Shown: positions 13,801-24,879, counted from the stretch's first letter. The stretch: DNA of 64,000 nucleotides from Macrolepiota albuminosa (GCA_027475525.1 JAMWFC010000058.1:829270-893269), one strand, 5' to 3'. Numbers and translations: made by a program. Notes: a model not told the origin generated them from the letters alone.

Positions 13801-14169
13801 GGGATTGGCCCTCTGCGTGATGTGGCGCATAAGCGCCCGATACTGGTTGTTGGGGCTGATAGCCGCCCACAGGTGCGTTCTGGGGCATGAAGTTGCCCTG
13901 CATAGGTTGAAGTGGCGTACTGGTTGTTGGGGCTGATAGCCGCCCACAGGTGCGTTCTGGGGCATGAAGTTGCCCTGCATAGGTTGAAGTGGCGGATAGC
14001 CACTGATCACCGGCTGCTGCAGCAGGTAGCCCGCCGCTGGTGGTTGCTGCTGCTGTGGGAAGCCCACAGCTTGTTGCGATTGTCCCCACTGGGGCGCATT
14101 TTGGGTCAGCGGGGGAGCCATCTGCCCCCCCCTTCAGCCGACGGTAAGACCAATGGCACAAACTCAAGG

Positions 14170-14201
<32 letters not shown>

Positions 14202-14226
14202 AGACTGATCCACGGGCATGTTGTCC
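10861..14226 (-). CDS. Third ORF of the gypsy element, downstream of the chromodomain
   Basis: A long reading direction on the element strand after integrase. It starts near 14226 with MDNMPVDQSE followed by a glutamine run (CAG repeats, about 14165-14205). A proline/glutamine/glycine-rich section with repeats of QNAPVGGYQPQQPV follows, then a Ser/Arg-rich basic section (RRDKGKARA). The globular-looking C-terminal half (about 12890-10861) includes WVIYCDHTI-like text near 12390, LGYLLLNEFKRVALNCHP, MHIHWRSLFEFVLVRTLSA and DDALTKGMYLLIGQ. Frames are broken by two 77-bp artefacts (11974, 13841), a C8 run at about 14135 and a shift near 12870. Some junctions could be introns. I recognise no domain; standard gypsy elements lack such an ORF. 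It could be an envelope-like or accessory protein, but no signal peptide or clear membrane anchor was seen. Confidence 0.6.
11974..12131. repeat. 77-bp-period tandem duplication (probable assembly artefact)
   Basis: 11974-12054 match 12051-12131 at offset 77, inside ORF3; it shifts the frame within LLLNEFKRVALNCHP. Confidence 0.95.
13841..13994. repeat. 77-bp tandem duplication (probable assembly artefact)
   Basis: 13841-13917 and 13918-13994 are identical, exactly 77 bp each. Both copies encode the same peptide in different frames, so removing one restores a continuous ORF3. Confidence 0.97.
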
Positions 14227-14331
14227 ATGGTTGAGGGAAAAAGGCGAAAAAGAAATTTTGCCTTTTAAGACGTGTTTCAGCCACAGCTGCTGACTAACTC
14301 AGCCAAGCTGCGATTGGCACTGCCGATCAAA

Positions 14332-16025
14332 TTAAGCACCGGCATGCTTACTTAATTGATGTGGGCACTTAACGCCCTTCAACTCCAAATAACGGTCAAG
14401 TGCCGCCAACTTGGAGCAATGGGAGTGTGGCTCCCATGTTGTGTCCCCGAGGGACCATCGTACCTCAAACTCGAGCGTGTTATGCTCAGTCCACCGGTGC
14501 CCAATTATGCACTCAACGAACCATTTGTCATCGTCTCGAGCCCCAAAATCATAGGGGCCTGGGGTTGCCCTGTTAGGGAATAGCGCATTGTCAGACGCGC
14601 TGTAAGGTCGCAACAGCGACACATGAAACTTAGGAACGATGCGTCGTTCCTGTAATGCCAGAGGCAGCTCCAACACGTAGTTGGAGGTACTTGGCTCTGC
14701 ATCTAGGATGCGGTATGGGCCTACCCATTTTGGGCAGAGTTTACTCACCCATCCCTTTGGGAGCCTCAGATTACGCGTTGATAGGTACACCAACGCTCCT
14801 ACTGCTATTGGCGGTTCTGCTCACCTACGGTGATTGGCGTTTTTTGCCTGAAAGACTCGTGCCTCTATGATGGCGTCATGCGCCGCCGCAATGTTCTCCA
14901 GGGCCTGCCTGGCGAACTCGACGACTCCTCGGTGAGCCACCGTATCAGCACGAACTTCGTGCAGCATGGAGGGCAAGTACCCTCCGTTGAGTTCAAAGGG
15001 CGCATACCCTGTGGTCTCCGAGATACTCGCGTTAATTGCGAACTCAGTGAGTGGACACCAGTCCACCCAGTCCCGTTGGTCAGGGCGAACAACTGCCCTC
15101 AACTCGTGTTAATTGCGAACTCAGTGAGTGGACACCAGTCCACCCAGTCCCGTTGGTCAGGGCGAACAACTGCCCTCAAAATCTGGCCTATACTGCAGTT
15201 AGCCCGCTCTGTTTGCCCATCCATTTGAGGATGGAAGGACGTCGACATGAGGAGTCGCGCTCCTAGCAGTTTGTGGAGTTCCCTCCACCATTGAGACGTG
15301 AACTTCGAGTCACGGTCGCTCACAATGGTGCTAGGCAGCCCATGCAGCCTAACAATCTCCCTCAGGTAGATCCATGACAGCTCCTTAGCCGTCAGCGTAG
15401 TTCGCACCGGTATGAGGTGCACCATGCTCGTCATGCGGCATATTACCACCCAGAGGTAATCAAACCCTCTGGACTCAGGAAAGGGACCTATGAAGTCCAT
15501 TCCAATGGAATCCCAAGGTTTCACCGGCACTGGTAGCTGGTGTAGCTTCCCGGGAGGGGATCCAGGGGGCAACTTTGCCCTCTGACACGCTGCGCATGAA
15601 GCGCAGAACTTAGTCACTTCTTGGGCCATACGTGGCCACCAATACCATCTCCAGATGTAGCCCAACGTCCGGGCGGCACCAAAGTGCCCCACCAGTGCAT
15701 GGGCCTGGTCCAAGACCCGCATAACAATGGTTCGCATACGGGGGAGACATACCACTGCCACCCCTTGACGGTTCTCCGTCGTGATCAGTCCACCAGGCTC
15801 ATGCCTGAACCGAGAATGGTTGTCAGGATTGGCGAGTATCTCGGCGAAGAGAGAATCATCGCCATAGTCCTGCACCACTTCCTTCCGGAAGTCGTCATTG
15901 ACCAGGCTAGGGGGCTGGGATGAAGGCAATTCACCTTCGAGCATCTCCGCAAGCGTAATGGGTATATTGGGGCGCTCGTGCTCCCCAGTGGACGCTGGGT
16001 CCACGGCTTCATGCTCCTTGAGCAA
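14332..16025 (-). CDS. Gypsy integrase with C-terminal chromodomain
   Basis: Seen: zinc-binding H2C2 finger (HALVGHFGAARTL ... CASCAACQRAK, about 15590-15700), then the DDE integrase core with GMDFIGPFP, VSDRDSKFTS and the HPQMDGQTERAN region (about 15230-15510). A GPY-like module (KWVGPYRI, about 14710-14735) and a chromodomain (EVRWSLGDTTWEPHSH, about 14415-14460) follow. Integrase inserts the cDNA into host DNA; the chromodomain of chromoviruses is thought to guide insertion to modified chromatin. Two 77-bp-period duplications (15031, 16004) interrupt the frame. Part of the pol polyprotein, continuous with RT upstream. Confidence 0.92.
15031..15179. repeat. 77-bp-period tandem duplication (probable assembly artefact)
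   Basis: 15031-15102 match 15108-15179 at offset 77, 72 bp identical with a 5-base non-matching spacer, in the integrase core. Confidence 0.9.
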
Positions 16026-16158
16026 CTGGGCGGCTACGTCCCGCTCTTCACGCTGCTCTCTGAGGCGAGTGCTTCGCCTCCGGCTTCATGCTCCTTGAGC
16101 AACTGGGCGGCTACGTCCCGCTCTTCACGCTGCTCTCTGAGGCGAGTGCTTCGCCTCC
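16004..16158. repeat. 77-bp-period tandem duplication (probable assembly artefact)
   Basis: 16004-16081 match 16081-16158 at offset 77, between RNase H and integrase. Confidence 0.95.
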
Positions 16159-18039
16159 ATTCATCGTCACACATAGCGCGTACTTCCAGGACATGCTCCC
16201 TGAGCTCCTGGTATCGGTGGAGAGGTAAGTCCTCTCCATCTGGGTCTATGCGGCAGTCTGCCTGCACATACTCATGAGGCTCGTGAGCCTCCCCGACTAC
16301 ATCACTCTCAAAGTAGCATGACAAGCAGTCTGCCACTTTGTTGAGTTCACCTTTAACATAGGTGATGTCAAACTGGTATCTCGACATGTAGTCTATCCAC
16401 CGTCGCTGACGCGGCGACAAGTTCACCTGAGTTTTGAAGAACTCAAGGGCCTTGTGGTCCGTTATGATGTGGATGGGATATCCCATCAGCTTATCCTCCC
16501 ACTTGAGGAGGGCCTCGAGTATGGTGAGAATCTCCAGCTCGTGCACCGCATAGTTTTGCTGGGCCATCATGAACTTCTTCGACATGAACCCTGCTGGGCG
16601 GCACGTTTGCCAGCTGCTTCCCTGGCTGTACATAGCTCCAATGCCTGTCTTGGACGCGTTGCAAATGAGCCATATCGGCTTGTCCTGTCTAGGGTCGATT
16701 GGTCAAATTACCGGAGTCTTCGTACAGATCCGTTTGACCATCTCAAAGCACCGCTGGTGCAACGGCCTCCAATTGAACAGTGACCCATTCTGCGTCATGG
16801 CCATAAGTGGCCCAGTATAGGCTGTGACATCGGGCAAGAAGCTCGATATGTAGTTGACAAGGCCAACGAATCGTTGGATGTCATTGTAGTTTCGGGGCGT
16901 GCGCCACTCCCGAATACGATCGAGCTTGTCCTGATCAGGGTGGATACCCTGCTCATCTATGACATGCCCTAGGCAGTCTATACTCTGAGCGTAGAGCTCA
17001 CATTTCTTCCACTTCAAGTACAACTTGTACTTGTGCAGTCGTTCGAATACGACTCTAAGGTGCTGCTCATGCTCCTTCATGGAATCCGAGTAGATGAATA
17101 TGTCATCTAAGTAGACGTGCATAAAACATCCTATTACGTCTCGGAAGATAGAGGTCATTAGCCTCTGGAAAGTTGCTGGAGCATTACAGTCTCCAATCTG
17201 CATTATGTTGCTCGTGAACGTGCCCATGATCGATGCAAATACGGTCTTGGGTACGTCTTCGGTGCGAATGCAATCTGCATTATGTTGCTCGTGAACGTGC
17301 CCATGATCGATGCAAATACGGTCTTGGGTACGTCTTCGGTGCGAATGTGCACCTGCTTGTAAGCGTCAGTAAGGTCAATCTTTGAGCGATACTTTGCCCG
17401 AGCCACGTCTTCCCGGATCACCTCCTGATCTGGTAAAGGAGTTACATCCTTTATAGTATTGTCATTGCGCTGATGCGCATCAAGAGCTGTTCGAAGGGAT
17501 CCATCCTTCTTTGGGATGCACAATAATGGTGCAGCTTGAGCGGTGGTGCATGGTGACCACCATTGAGCATTCAAATAGTGATTAGTTTTATCACGTAGTT
17601 GCTCCTGGAGTGCGCGCAGACAGCGCGGCAAGTGGTACTTATACTGCTTGCTCTCGTCTATGAGATTGATCTCATGGTTCACCTCCCGCCATGGCGGAAG
17701 CTCCTCCTTGGTCCCGTTGACCATGTCAGCAAATTCTTCTTGCCATTGCTGACGCAACCGAGGAATATCTTCCTCACGAAGGCTTGTCGCCTTCTGCTTC
17801 CCCTTCATACGTACCGGAGAAAGTACTTCCACTGTCTCTGAGGGTGGCCGAGGCGGCGGTGCATACTGCTCGCGCATTGCGAGCACCCAATTGACACTGT
17901 CATCGGGTATATGTAGTCTCAGCGGAGCACCCGCTGCCGCTGCCTTATAAGCCACGAGGCTTTTCCCCTTACGTACAAGTGAGTACGCTATGGACACCTC
18001 GTCCGAGGCTGGCTGGCAATACGCTGGTTTGACGGTCAT
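16034..18039 (-). CDS. Gypsy reverse transcriptase and RNase H
   Basis: Seen: RT fingers/palm text ending in HVYLDDIFIYSDS (catalytic YLDD box, about 17085-17125; YxDD is the family motif), preceded by KIDLTDAYKQVHI and LCIPKKDGSLR. The connection leads to RNase H with LEILTILEALLKWED and IHIITDHKALEFF (about 16440-16480, DHKAL carrying a catalytic Asp). It copies the element RNA into cDNA in cytoplasmic particles. A 77-bp duplication (17194-17347) splits RT into two frames that overlap in peptide sequence, so the true frame is probably continuous. Confidence 0.93.
17194..17347. repeat. 77-bp tandem duplication (probable assembly artefact)
   Basis: 17194-17270 and 17271-17347 are identical, exactly 77 bp, within the RT domain. 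Confidence 0.97.
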
Positions 18040-18057
18040 CCGTCTCTGGTGCGCATT

Positions 18058-18450
18058 TCACGCACACGTAGCTGCCACCAGCTCGTTCCACTCTTGTGGC
18101 ATTCGGGGGTCGTATGCCCAGTCGTACTCTGGCAGGGGGGCTGGTCGCTCCCATAGGGACCGTGTGTCCCCCTCTCCTGAGGCTTCCGCCTCTCGGATGC
18201 TGTCTCTCAAGTCTTCCAACTTGACTCGTGAGGACGTAGGTGGACATACATCCACTGAGTCCTCCTGTTGTCTCGCCTTTTGATGGCGCTTGTCTGGAGG
18301 CTTTGCGCCTCGAATATCAGGAGCAATTATTCGCTCATTGCTCCTCTTGGAGGCTTGATACTCCTCCTCGCTCATCATTACCATGTTGTGGTCTGCGCTC
18401 AGTCCAGGCATAGCCTGCACTTCCTCCTCCACATCCTCCACGGCCGGCAC
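18058..18450 (-). CDS. Gypsy linker between protease and reverse transcriptase
   Basis: An open stretch on the element strand with acidic and charged sequence (for example DVEEEVQAMPG) and the peptide WAYDPRMPQEWNELVA. It links the protease region (ending with NFDRYDMILETPF-like text near 18620) to RT. Typical of the unstructured protease-RT linker of gypsy Pol. No catalytic motif seen. Confidence 0.6.
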   Translation of the reverse strand: MPAVEDVEEEVQAMPGLSADHNMVMMSEEEYQASKRSNERIIAPDIRGAKPPDKRHQKARQQEDSVDVCPPTSSRVKLEDLRDSIREAEASGEGDTRSLWERPAPLPEYDWAYDPRMPQEWNELVAATCA

Positions 18451-18465
18451 TCTGCGCCGGCCAAG

Positions 18466-19196
18466 TCATGGAGAGTCCTTGCGTTTCTCCGTAGTGCAAT
18501 GACGTCGCAGACGATTATCAGTGTCGTCTGCTGTAGCTCGCTCGGCTGGGATCACTTTTCCATTCACTAGCATCTGACAAAGGTCAAAGTCTAATATGAC
18601 TTTGTTACGCCGCATAAATGGCGTTTCCAGTATCATATCATAGCGATCGAAGTTCACTACATCCATGTATTCCCGGCTACGTGAGCCTGGCGTTTGGACA
18701 GTCACATTTGTCCCATACTGCACCATGGCTCAGCTCCCTACGGTGCCCAGCTGTAACGCCAATGGCGCGTTTGGACAGTCACATTTGTCCCATACTGCAC
18801 CATGGCTCAGCTCCCTACGGTGCCCAGCTGTAACGCCAATGGCATATCCAACTCCTGCACGGATATCCTGTACACATGGGTGAACTGGGGTGTTATGCCC
18901 GATGTAGTACTCCCAGAGTCCCATAGGGTCCATGTCTTGTGGCCGTCTACGTCCACATACAAGACCAGGCACTCCTTGTCTGCTCGTTTCAATGTAGGGC
19001 GCTGCAAAGTGCCCTCTGCACGACGAAGAGTCACCTTCTTCATCTGAACCATGTTATTCCTTTTGGGATCATTTGTGGACAGCCAATCCGTCATCGCCAC
19101 TAGGCACTCGGAGTCGCTGTCGCGACTGTAGTACTCATTGTCGTAGACGTCGTCATATATGTCGACTGTGACATACTCCTCCCCCTCCACGACCAC
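18466..19196 (-). CDS. Gypsy aspartic protease region
   Basis: Seen: TLWDSGSTTSGI (about 18885-18925), the DSG(S/T) active-site motif of retroviral-type aspartic proteases, within a beta-rich context. It continues past the 77-bp duplication at 18690 into DMILETPFMRRNKVILDFD, the usual C-terminal part of the fold. It matures Gag and Pol. An acidic N-terminal extension (YDDVYDNEYYSRDSDSE) precedes the domain. Confidence 0.82.
18690..18843. repeat. 77-bp tandem duplication (probable assembly artefact)
   Basis: 18690-18766 and 18767-18843 identical, exactly 77 bp, inside the protease. Confidence 0.97.
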
Positions 19197-19327
19197 ACTC
19201 TCGGGCTCGGTGCCCGATGCCTCCTCTGGGGGCTCCTGGTCGTTTGTGGGTACTCCTCCCCCTCCACGACCACACTCTCGGGCTCGGTGCCCGATGCCTC
19301 CTCTGGGGGCTCCTGGTCGTTTGTGGG
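19174..19327. repeat. 77-bp tandem duplication (probable assembly artefact)
   Basis: 19174-19250 and 19251-19327 identical, exactly 77 bp, between gag and protease. Confidence 0.97.
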
Positions 19328-19361
19328 ATGCTCTGCCTCAGACTCGGCAGATACGTCTTCG

Positions 19362-21084
19362 TCACTCCCACTCGCAGCTGCAGTATGTGCAGCTCAAAGG
19401 TGGGCGTGGGGTGTATACCCCTTCCTCGGGGCAGTTGGTAGCGTAGTGGCCTGGTTGGCCACACACAAAACAAGTCCCCGTCTGACCTGGTGGGTTGGCT
19501 GGTTTGAAGTCTGGCCTTGGTTTAGGACGTTCTCCGTCTGGCACCCGATCTGGGTGTGGGTGGCTCCACCCTCGGTTCACAGCAGGGGTTCTGCGTACAA
19601 CAAAATGCGTGTTGCGGTCACGGTCCAAATCGGTCTTTTTGGCCAGGAAGGTCCCCACATGCTGACCCCGTGAGGGTGTCCCACCAGGCGGTAGTTGCCT
19701 GGGTCCTCCTTTGTGTCCACTCCGATGTTTGTAGTGGTTAGCAGTCTTCAGAGACTGCTCATACCTGATGGCATATGCCACAAACTCTTCCACATCGTTG
19801 ACTTCTGGGGACAATCCGTCCTCATGTATCAAATAGCGGCGCATGTCCGCTGGAATGCCATCCAAGAACGTTTTGAGCATTGTATACCTGTCCGGGTATA
19901 CTGCCATGTTCTGGGCATGGTCATTAAGGGTATCATAGAACCCTTGCACTCCCAACTTCTCGGTGTACTTGGCAGACTGGAAGTCCCGCCTTGCATCCTA
20001 GAGCGTTGAGGGGTGTACGAATCGATTGTACAGTCCTGTAAGGACTCCTTTGAATGTCCAGTCATATTGAACACGGTTGACGTGCAGTACTGCCCGTCAA
20101 AACCATCCCATGGCCTCTCCGGCCAAGAACTCAGAAAGAACGAAGATTCGTTCTTGTTTCATATGGTCGCCTCTGTATAAGCACATGGCAAGATGAGTGC
20201 ATACATCCATCGCCCAATCTTCCAGGTTGCTGAACTTGGACGCGCCTGTATAGGCGCGAATGTGCCTACTGTCTGCTTTACGCAGCTTCACTCCGTCTGG
20301 TAACCGTAAGGTTACGCCCAGGGCATCATCGACTACTCGATGCAGGCAATCGTGCATGGCTTCACGATGCATTCGAATGGCCTCCCGCTGACCCGGGGAT
20401 CTAGTCGCCAAATCAGCGGCATGGGGAAGTGACTTCCCTCATCCACCCTGCGGAGGACGTTCCAAGCCTCCTTGACTGTGGGCATAATTGCCCTCATCTC
20501 GAGGAGTTGACCTAGGGCTGTCATCCCAGCCGTTACCAGGGACATCACATCTCGTGGCGCCATCTCGATCGAGGAAGTCTCCTCGATCATGATCGTTGCG
20601 CTGCCCTGGAACTGGAGAAGCTTGATTCTCCTGACCCTGCGTGACAAATTGACGACGCATCTCGTCAATGGGCTTAGTGCCCTCGAATACAATGCCCTGA
20701 TTGTCGATAAGGGACTGTCCCTTAGTCCTGAGGTCGCCATTGCGCATACGCTGATACGCAACTCTGTCGCTCAACGTTTCGGCCATGGGCACACGTGGCA
20801 TCACAGATGCCTCGCTCTCCACCTTGAGCACGGTACTATTGTGCCTATCCAGACCTGACATATCTGTCCTACGGTCTTGGTTACGCATGTGCAGGGGCTC
20901 CTCACGCCACCCTTGTCCTGCTGGAGTATAAAAAGTACTCACCGGTCTTACTTCGGGCACTTCTTGCGCCTGTGCTAGTGCCTCCACTAGCTTGATTCCG
21001 ACGTCTTAATTGTGTTGTGCCGAGCATTCTTCGGATGTGTGGCTCCAGGGGGTCGAGGCCCCTGATTGCCGTGTGGCCTTCCAC
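19362..21084 (-). pseudogene. Gypsy gag with CCHC zinc knuckle, carrying stops
   Basis: Seen: an N-terminal charged region (20440-20990), a capsid-like helical region containing WAMDVCTHLAMCLY and FLSEFLAGEAMGWF-like text (20100-20410), LGVQGFYDTLNDHAQNM (about 19900-19955), and a CCHC knuckle CFVCGQPGHYATNC (about 19430-19475) that binds element RNA. Two in-frame stops lie in the capsid part (TGA near 20098 after GWF, TAG near 19999), and frame changes occur near 20410 and 20990. The TAG could be a C-to-T change of CAG. Gag as written here is non-functional unless these are sequence errors. Confidence 0.85.
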
Positions 21085-21403
21085 TGCACATACATTTGCA
21101 GCTCCATCGTGAGCACTCTCACCATCAAATCAGTATATTTTGTTCTGAATACATTGGGCACTTCGTGCCCTTGTCGCCTAAGTGCTACTATATGGGCTGA
21201 TGCGTAGCGCTCTCATAGGTCGTGGGCATTTCGCCCGCCGTCAGTGGGCACTGCAGGTATGGGATTACTCATCGATCCCCTGTTTGAAATTTGCATGGTG
21301 TGGCTGTGCAAGAAGCTCGAGAAGCTGATAGAGTTCTGTCAACGAACTCAGCGACTGACGTCGGATGCTAGGCAATAGATCCTAGCTGGCGGATTCAAAA
21401 AAA
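21085..21403 (-). other. Gypsy 5' untranslated leader
   Basis: Between the LTR end and gag. No ORF. The sequence next to the LTR on the element strand (TTTTTTTGAATCCGCC...) should hold the primer-binding site, but I could not match it to a tRNA by eye. Confidence 0.5.
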
Positions 21404-21714
21404 TGTAACGAAGTTACAGGAATTTGTGAGCTTAATGTTCACACTGCACAGAATCAGACCAGTCCGGTCTATTGACTATGTAGTACAAACAAAAGATAAG
21501 CTGCTTGCTTAATGTTCACACTGCACAGAATCAGACCAGTCCGGTCTATTGACTATGTAGTACAAACAAAAGATAAGCTGCTTTGTAAGCAGCTGGTAAA
21601 CTATTTATATAATAATGTAAATTAATATTATATTATAATAAATATAATATAATAGTGACTACTATACAGTAAGTAAAGCTATGTGGCCAACGCCACATAG
21701 CGGACTACGCTACA
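21404..21714 (-). mobile_element. 5' LTR of the gypsy element
   Basis: Read on the minus strand it starts TGTAGCGTAGTC and ends TTCGTTACA, giving near-perfect terminal inverted repeats TGTAGC/GTTACA. It contains a TATA-like TATATAAATA (about 21602-21611). It includes one 77-bp duplication (21430-21583), so the real length is about 234 bp. The right boundary is fixed by comparison with the 3' LTR fragment at 10761-10815; the left boundary is my inference from the TG...CA rule. Confidence 0.7.
21430..21583. repeat. 77-bp tandem duplication (probable assembly artefact)
   Basis: 21430-21506 and 21507-21583 identical, exactly 77 bp, within the gypsy 5' LTR. Confidence 0.97.
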
Positions 21715-22965
21715 GTGTAGCAGGTGTGGCAGTGTGCAAGAACACACATGGCACCTGTTTGCTGGCACTTATATATCTTTCATTCTTATACCATGTACAT
21801 GTTCTTACCAATTACCACCTTACTTAGGCCCTTTTTCAGAACTTGGCCAGATTTAGAGCAAGGAATGACAGAGGAAGTGAGGCAGACAATCTACTTGAAT
21901 TGGAAGAAAAGATTCAGCCAATTGCTGGGTTTGGTGAGCAATCTACTTCATAACCTATCTCTCTTTTTGAACTTCCACCAGTCTGTAGCCACAATAGAGT
22001 TGGTACTATTGCTACTACCCTTTTATAAGTTTCAATGATCTACAAATTATATATTGGGGCAATGGCAATTCCTCAAATGACCATTGCAAAGTTTTTGCTA
22101 CTTTTATCCTTTTTCTGTGCAGTTTGTGTACTTATCTTAACTCTCCACCTTTCTGAAATGAATCGTTTGCAATTTTCTGTGAGCTTTCTGCCTGCTATTA
22201 TGATCATTAATGTTAATTCTGAAAATCAAGGAATACTATAGAAGCCCATTCAGAGTGACTATATTTGTTCCAACGATTTTAACTTATATAGCCTATGGTG
22301 CTTTGTTCTTTGCCATTCTTATCAATATCCTCTTTGGATAATTATGATCGTTATAATATGTACATGGGCTCGCTCAACAATAAATTAAACTTATATGAAT
22401 TTTCTGAATTTCACTGTTCTGGATTATGACTAGTACTATCCTCACATCTGATTTGCACTTATTGGACTCATTGAAAGATATTGTACATGTTCAAAACATA
22501 GGATAGATGCCTATTTGTAACATACTGTATCAACCGGAAAAAAAAATAAAAACTCCATTTCCAAAGTTATTGAGTGAGAGATTAATACCACTGCAGAAAT
22601 TGTAGGTGATTGATTACAAATGAGGTATGTTCAACTCCCATATACTGCCAGCTCTTTTATTGCATGCATCAACGCATAGTCAAAATCACATAGAATTGTC
22701 GTGCAATGCAACAGCTATTGAGAAAATTCTGTAAACTCCATGGTGGTAGTCTGGGTTGCAGGAATCATGAATATTTCAACGCTCTCCCCTGTCTCTAGTA
22801 AGTTCAAAATCTAACTTTGAGAGTTGTCAAAATCTGAAGAGCTGCGACTAAGTTAATTGGCATGACGCTGAGCTTGAACAGGTGTTTCATGAGAGATGAA
22901 TTTGAGAGCGTCCTTGAGGCCAAAGTGAGTGTTTTCAGAAAAAGTATAGAAGATCTGTTTTAGTC
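21715..22965. other. AT-rich region flanking the gypsy insertion, no gene recognised
   Basis: Contains a short coding-like stretch (PDLEQGMTEEVRQTIYLNW, + strand, about 21848-21904) that might continue the remnant at 10.5 kb across the insertion, and a hydrophobic short ORF at 22035-22241 without supporting evidence. Confidence 0.4.
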
Positions 22966-22969
22966 ATAC

Positions 22970-23430
<461 letters not shown>

Positions 23431-23689
23431 AGAATTGTTTTGATAAAGATAGATGATATGGTGATAGTGAGACTCACAGAGAGTTTCTAGAGCGGCTGGG
23501 CAGAGCTGGCAGTCATCTATATGTAACAAGATCAGGCCTGGATTTGGTGCAGTTGCAAGGGTGGTGATGATGTACTCTGCCAACTTTTTGTCCAGATTGT
23601 TATGAGACAAATCTCCTTACCAATGCAATGGCTTCTACTATGCCTCATGCCTCAGGATTTTAGTGAGACAAGAACTATAAATAAATGAA

Positions 23690-23925
23690 ACAGCTCACCA
23701 ATCATTATAAAAGATCTCTATCATCCCTTCATCAGCCTTTGCACTGGTTTCTGCCCACATCAGACCCTCTTTATCTGCATACTTTTTTGCCTCCTACTCG
23801 GAAACTTGCTGACAAGCAGAAAAATCAGATTTGTTCCCACAAAGTGCAATGATTATTGAGAGATTGGCTTGACGTTGCAGTTTATGGATGTGTTTGATGT
23901 AGGTGTAGATCCAGATGATGTGATA
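23690..23925 (-). pseudogene. Rab5-like GTPase fragment
   Basis: Minus-strand translation reads LQRQANLSIIIALCGNKSDF, then EAKKYADKEGL and AETSAKADEGMIEIF, with one in-frame stop (TAG) where Glu is expected. These are the G4 (NKxD) and G5 (TSAK) guanine-binding motifs of a Rab, closest to the Rab5/Vps21 group. It covers only the C-terminal third of the G domain. An intact Rab5-type gene lies at 37.1-38.1 kb, but this copy is too diverged to be a recent duplicate of it. Confidence 0.75.
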
Positions 23926-24879
23926 TTCTTGCACACGAGAGTTTTAGCAAACAGGATGGAGTTGAGTTGGATTTTGAGCTAGACTTGAATAGTTGTACTA
24001 GACATGGACCATAATTGGCCAGTGGCTTACATAGCAAGTCGGTAAATAGCAAATAGTGAAAGAAGAGACAGAATTACCAAAATATGTGATAGCATTTGAT
24101 GCAAACAAACCGATAATATAAACTCATCCCCCTAAAAACAGTGCCTGTCAATTCTGAGACAATCATGTTTGGAGCCCAACTGCTGGTGAGTCTTGTACCT
24201 AATAGAGAACAGATTGATCAGATTGAAGCATGGAGTTTAGAAACAGCAAGTCACTCATCAAAAACGGTCATTCTCTCATGAGTCATATCCATCTGGGTTG
24301 GAGACAGGAATAATATAAAAGTCCTATTGAATGAAAGTCATAATTAGAGATTGCTGATAATAGGATAGGTTGATATGCATGAATACATTGAGAAGGCAAG
24401 AGAGTGAATAAAACTCAGAAGAATCAGAGAGAATCGAAGACGAGTGCATAGGCTAAATAGAGTGAGGTAGCAGTTGCAATAAAATCAAGGTAGAAATTGA
24501 GGTATTAGTAAGCATGGTGTGATGTGGGCCTATGACATGCTCCAAAATGAGGTCTGAATATTATTTAATTTCTTTTTGCATGTTTTAAAACAAAGTATTG
24601 TATTATCACATCTAATTTCTTTCTAAATTCTTTACATCAAAATATTCAAAGAAAATTGTGACAGATTAGTCACAATACTTTTTGATTGTTACATGGCAGA
24701 ATATTGTGAAAGAACACCAAAAACAATCAAACCATTGGCCCTGATTGTTATTACATTGTTTTTGACAATGACAATGAAAAAGCATATTAAAAAGTAATTT
24801 AAAAGATATTCAAGAAATATCTATAAATCTGATTCAATACTTTTTCTTTTTCTCTTATGAAAGTATTCTTCCTGACATT
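23926..24879. other. AT-rich degraded region, no gene recognised
   Basis: It may contain more of the upstream part of the Rab fragment, but the N-terminal GTP-binding motif was not found. No other feature supported. Confidence 0.4.

Larger units (their letters stand above)
10761..21714 (-). mobile_element. Ty3/gypsy chromodomain retrotransposon
   Basis: One element on the minus strand: 5' LTR at 21404-21714, gag, aspartic protease, reverse transcriptase with RNase H, integrase with H2C2 finger, chromodomain, a third large ORF, a polypurine tract (GATTGGGGGG read on the minus strand, about 10817-10826) and the first about 55 bp of the 3' LTR (10761-10815). The order gag-PR-RT-RH-IN-chromodomain defines the fungal chromovirus branch of Ty3/gypsy. 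Eight of the window's 21 artefactual 77-bp duplications fall inside it and account for much of the fragmentation of its frames. A few true-looking stops in gag and a C8 homopolymer slip in ORF3 remain. It is more GC- and CpG-rich than its surroundings, so it looks younger than the decayed region it entered. Confidence 0.92.

Noticed and set aside
14165..14205. CAG/CTG trinucleotide run as a possible expandable microsatellite
   Set aside because: It encodes a short Gln run at the start of gypsy ORF3; about eight units, unremarkable.
22035..22241. Hydrophobic 68-codon ORF that could be a small membrane protein
   Set aside because: AT-rich decayed region, no conserved context or splice structure; hydrophobic ORFs are common by chance in such DNA.
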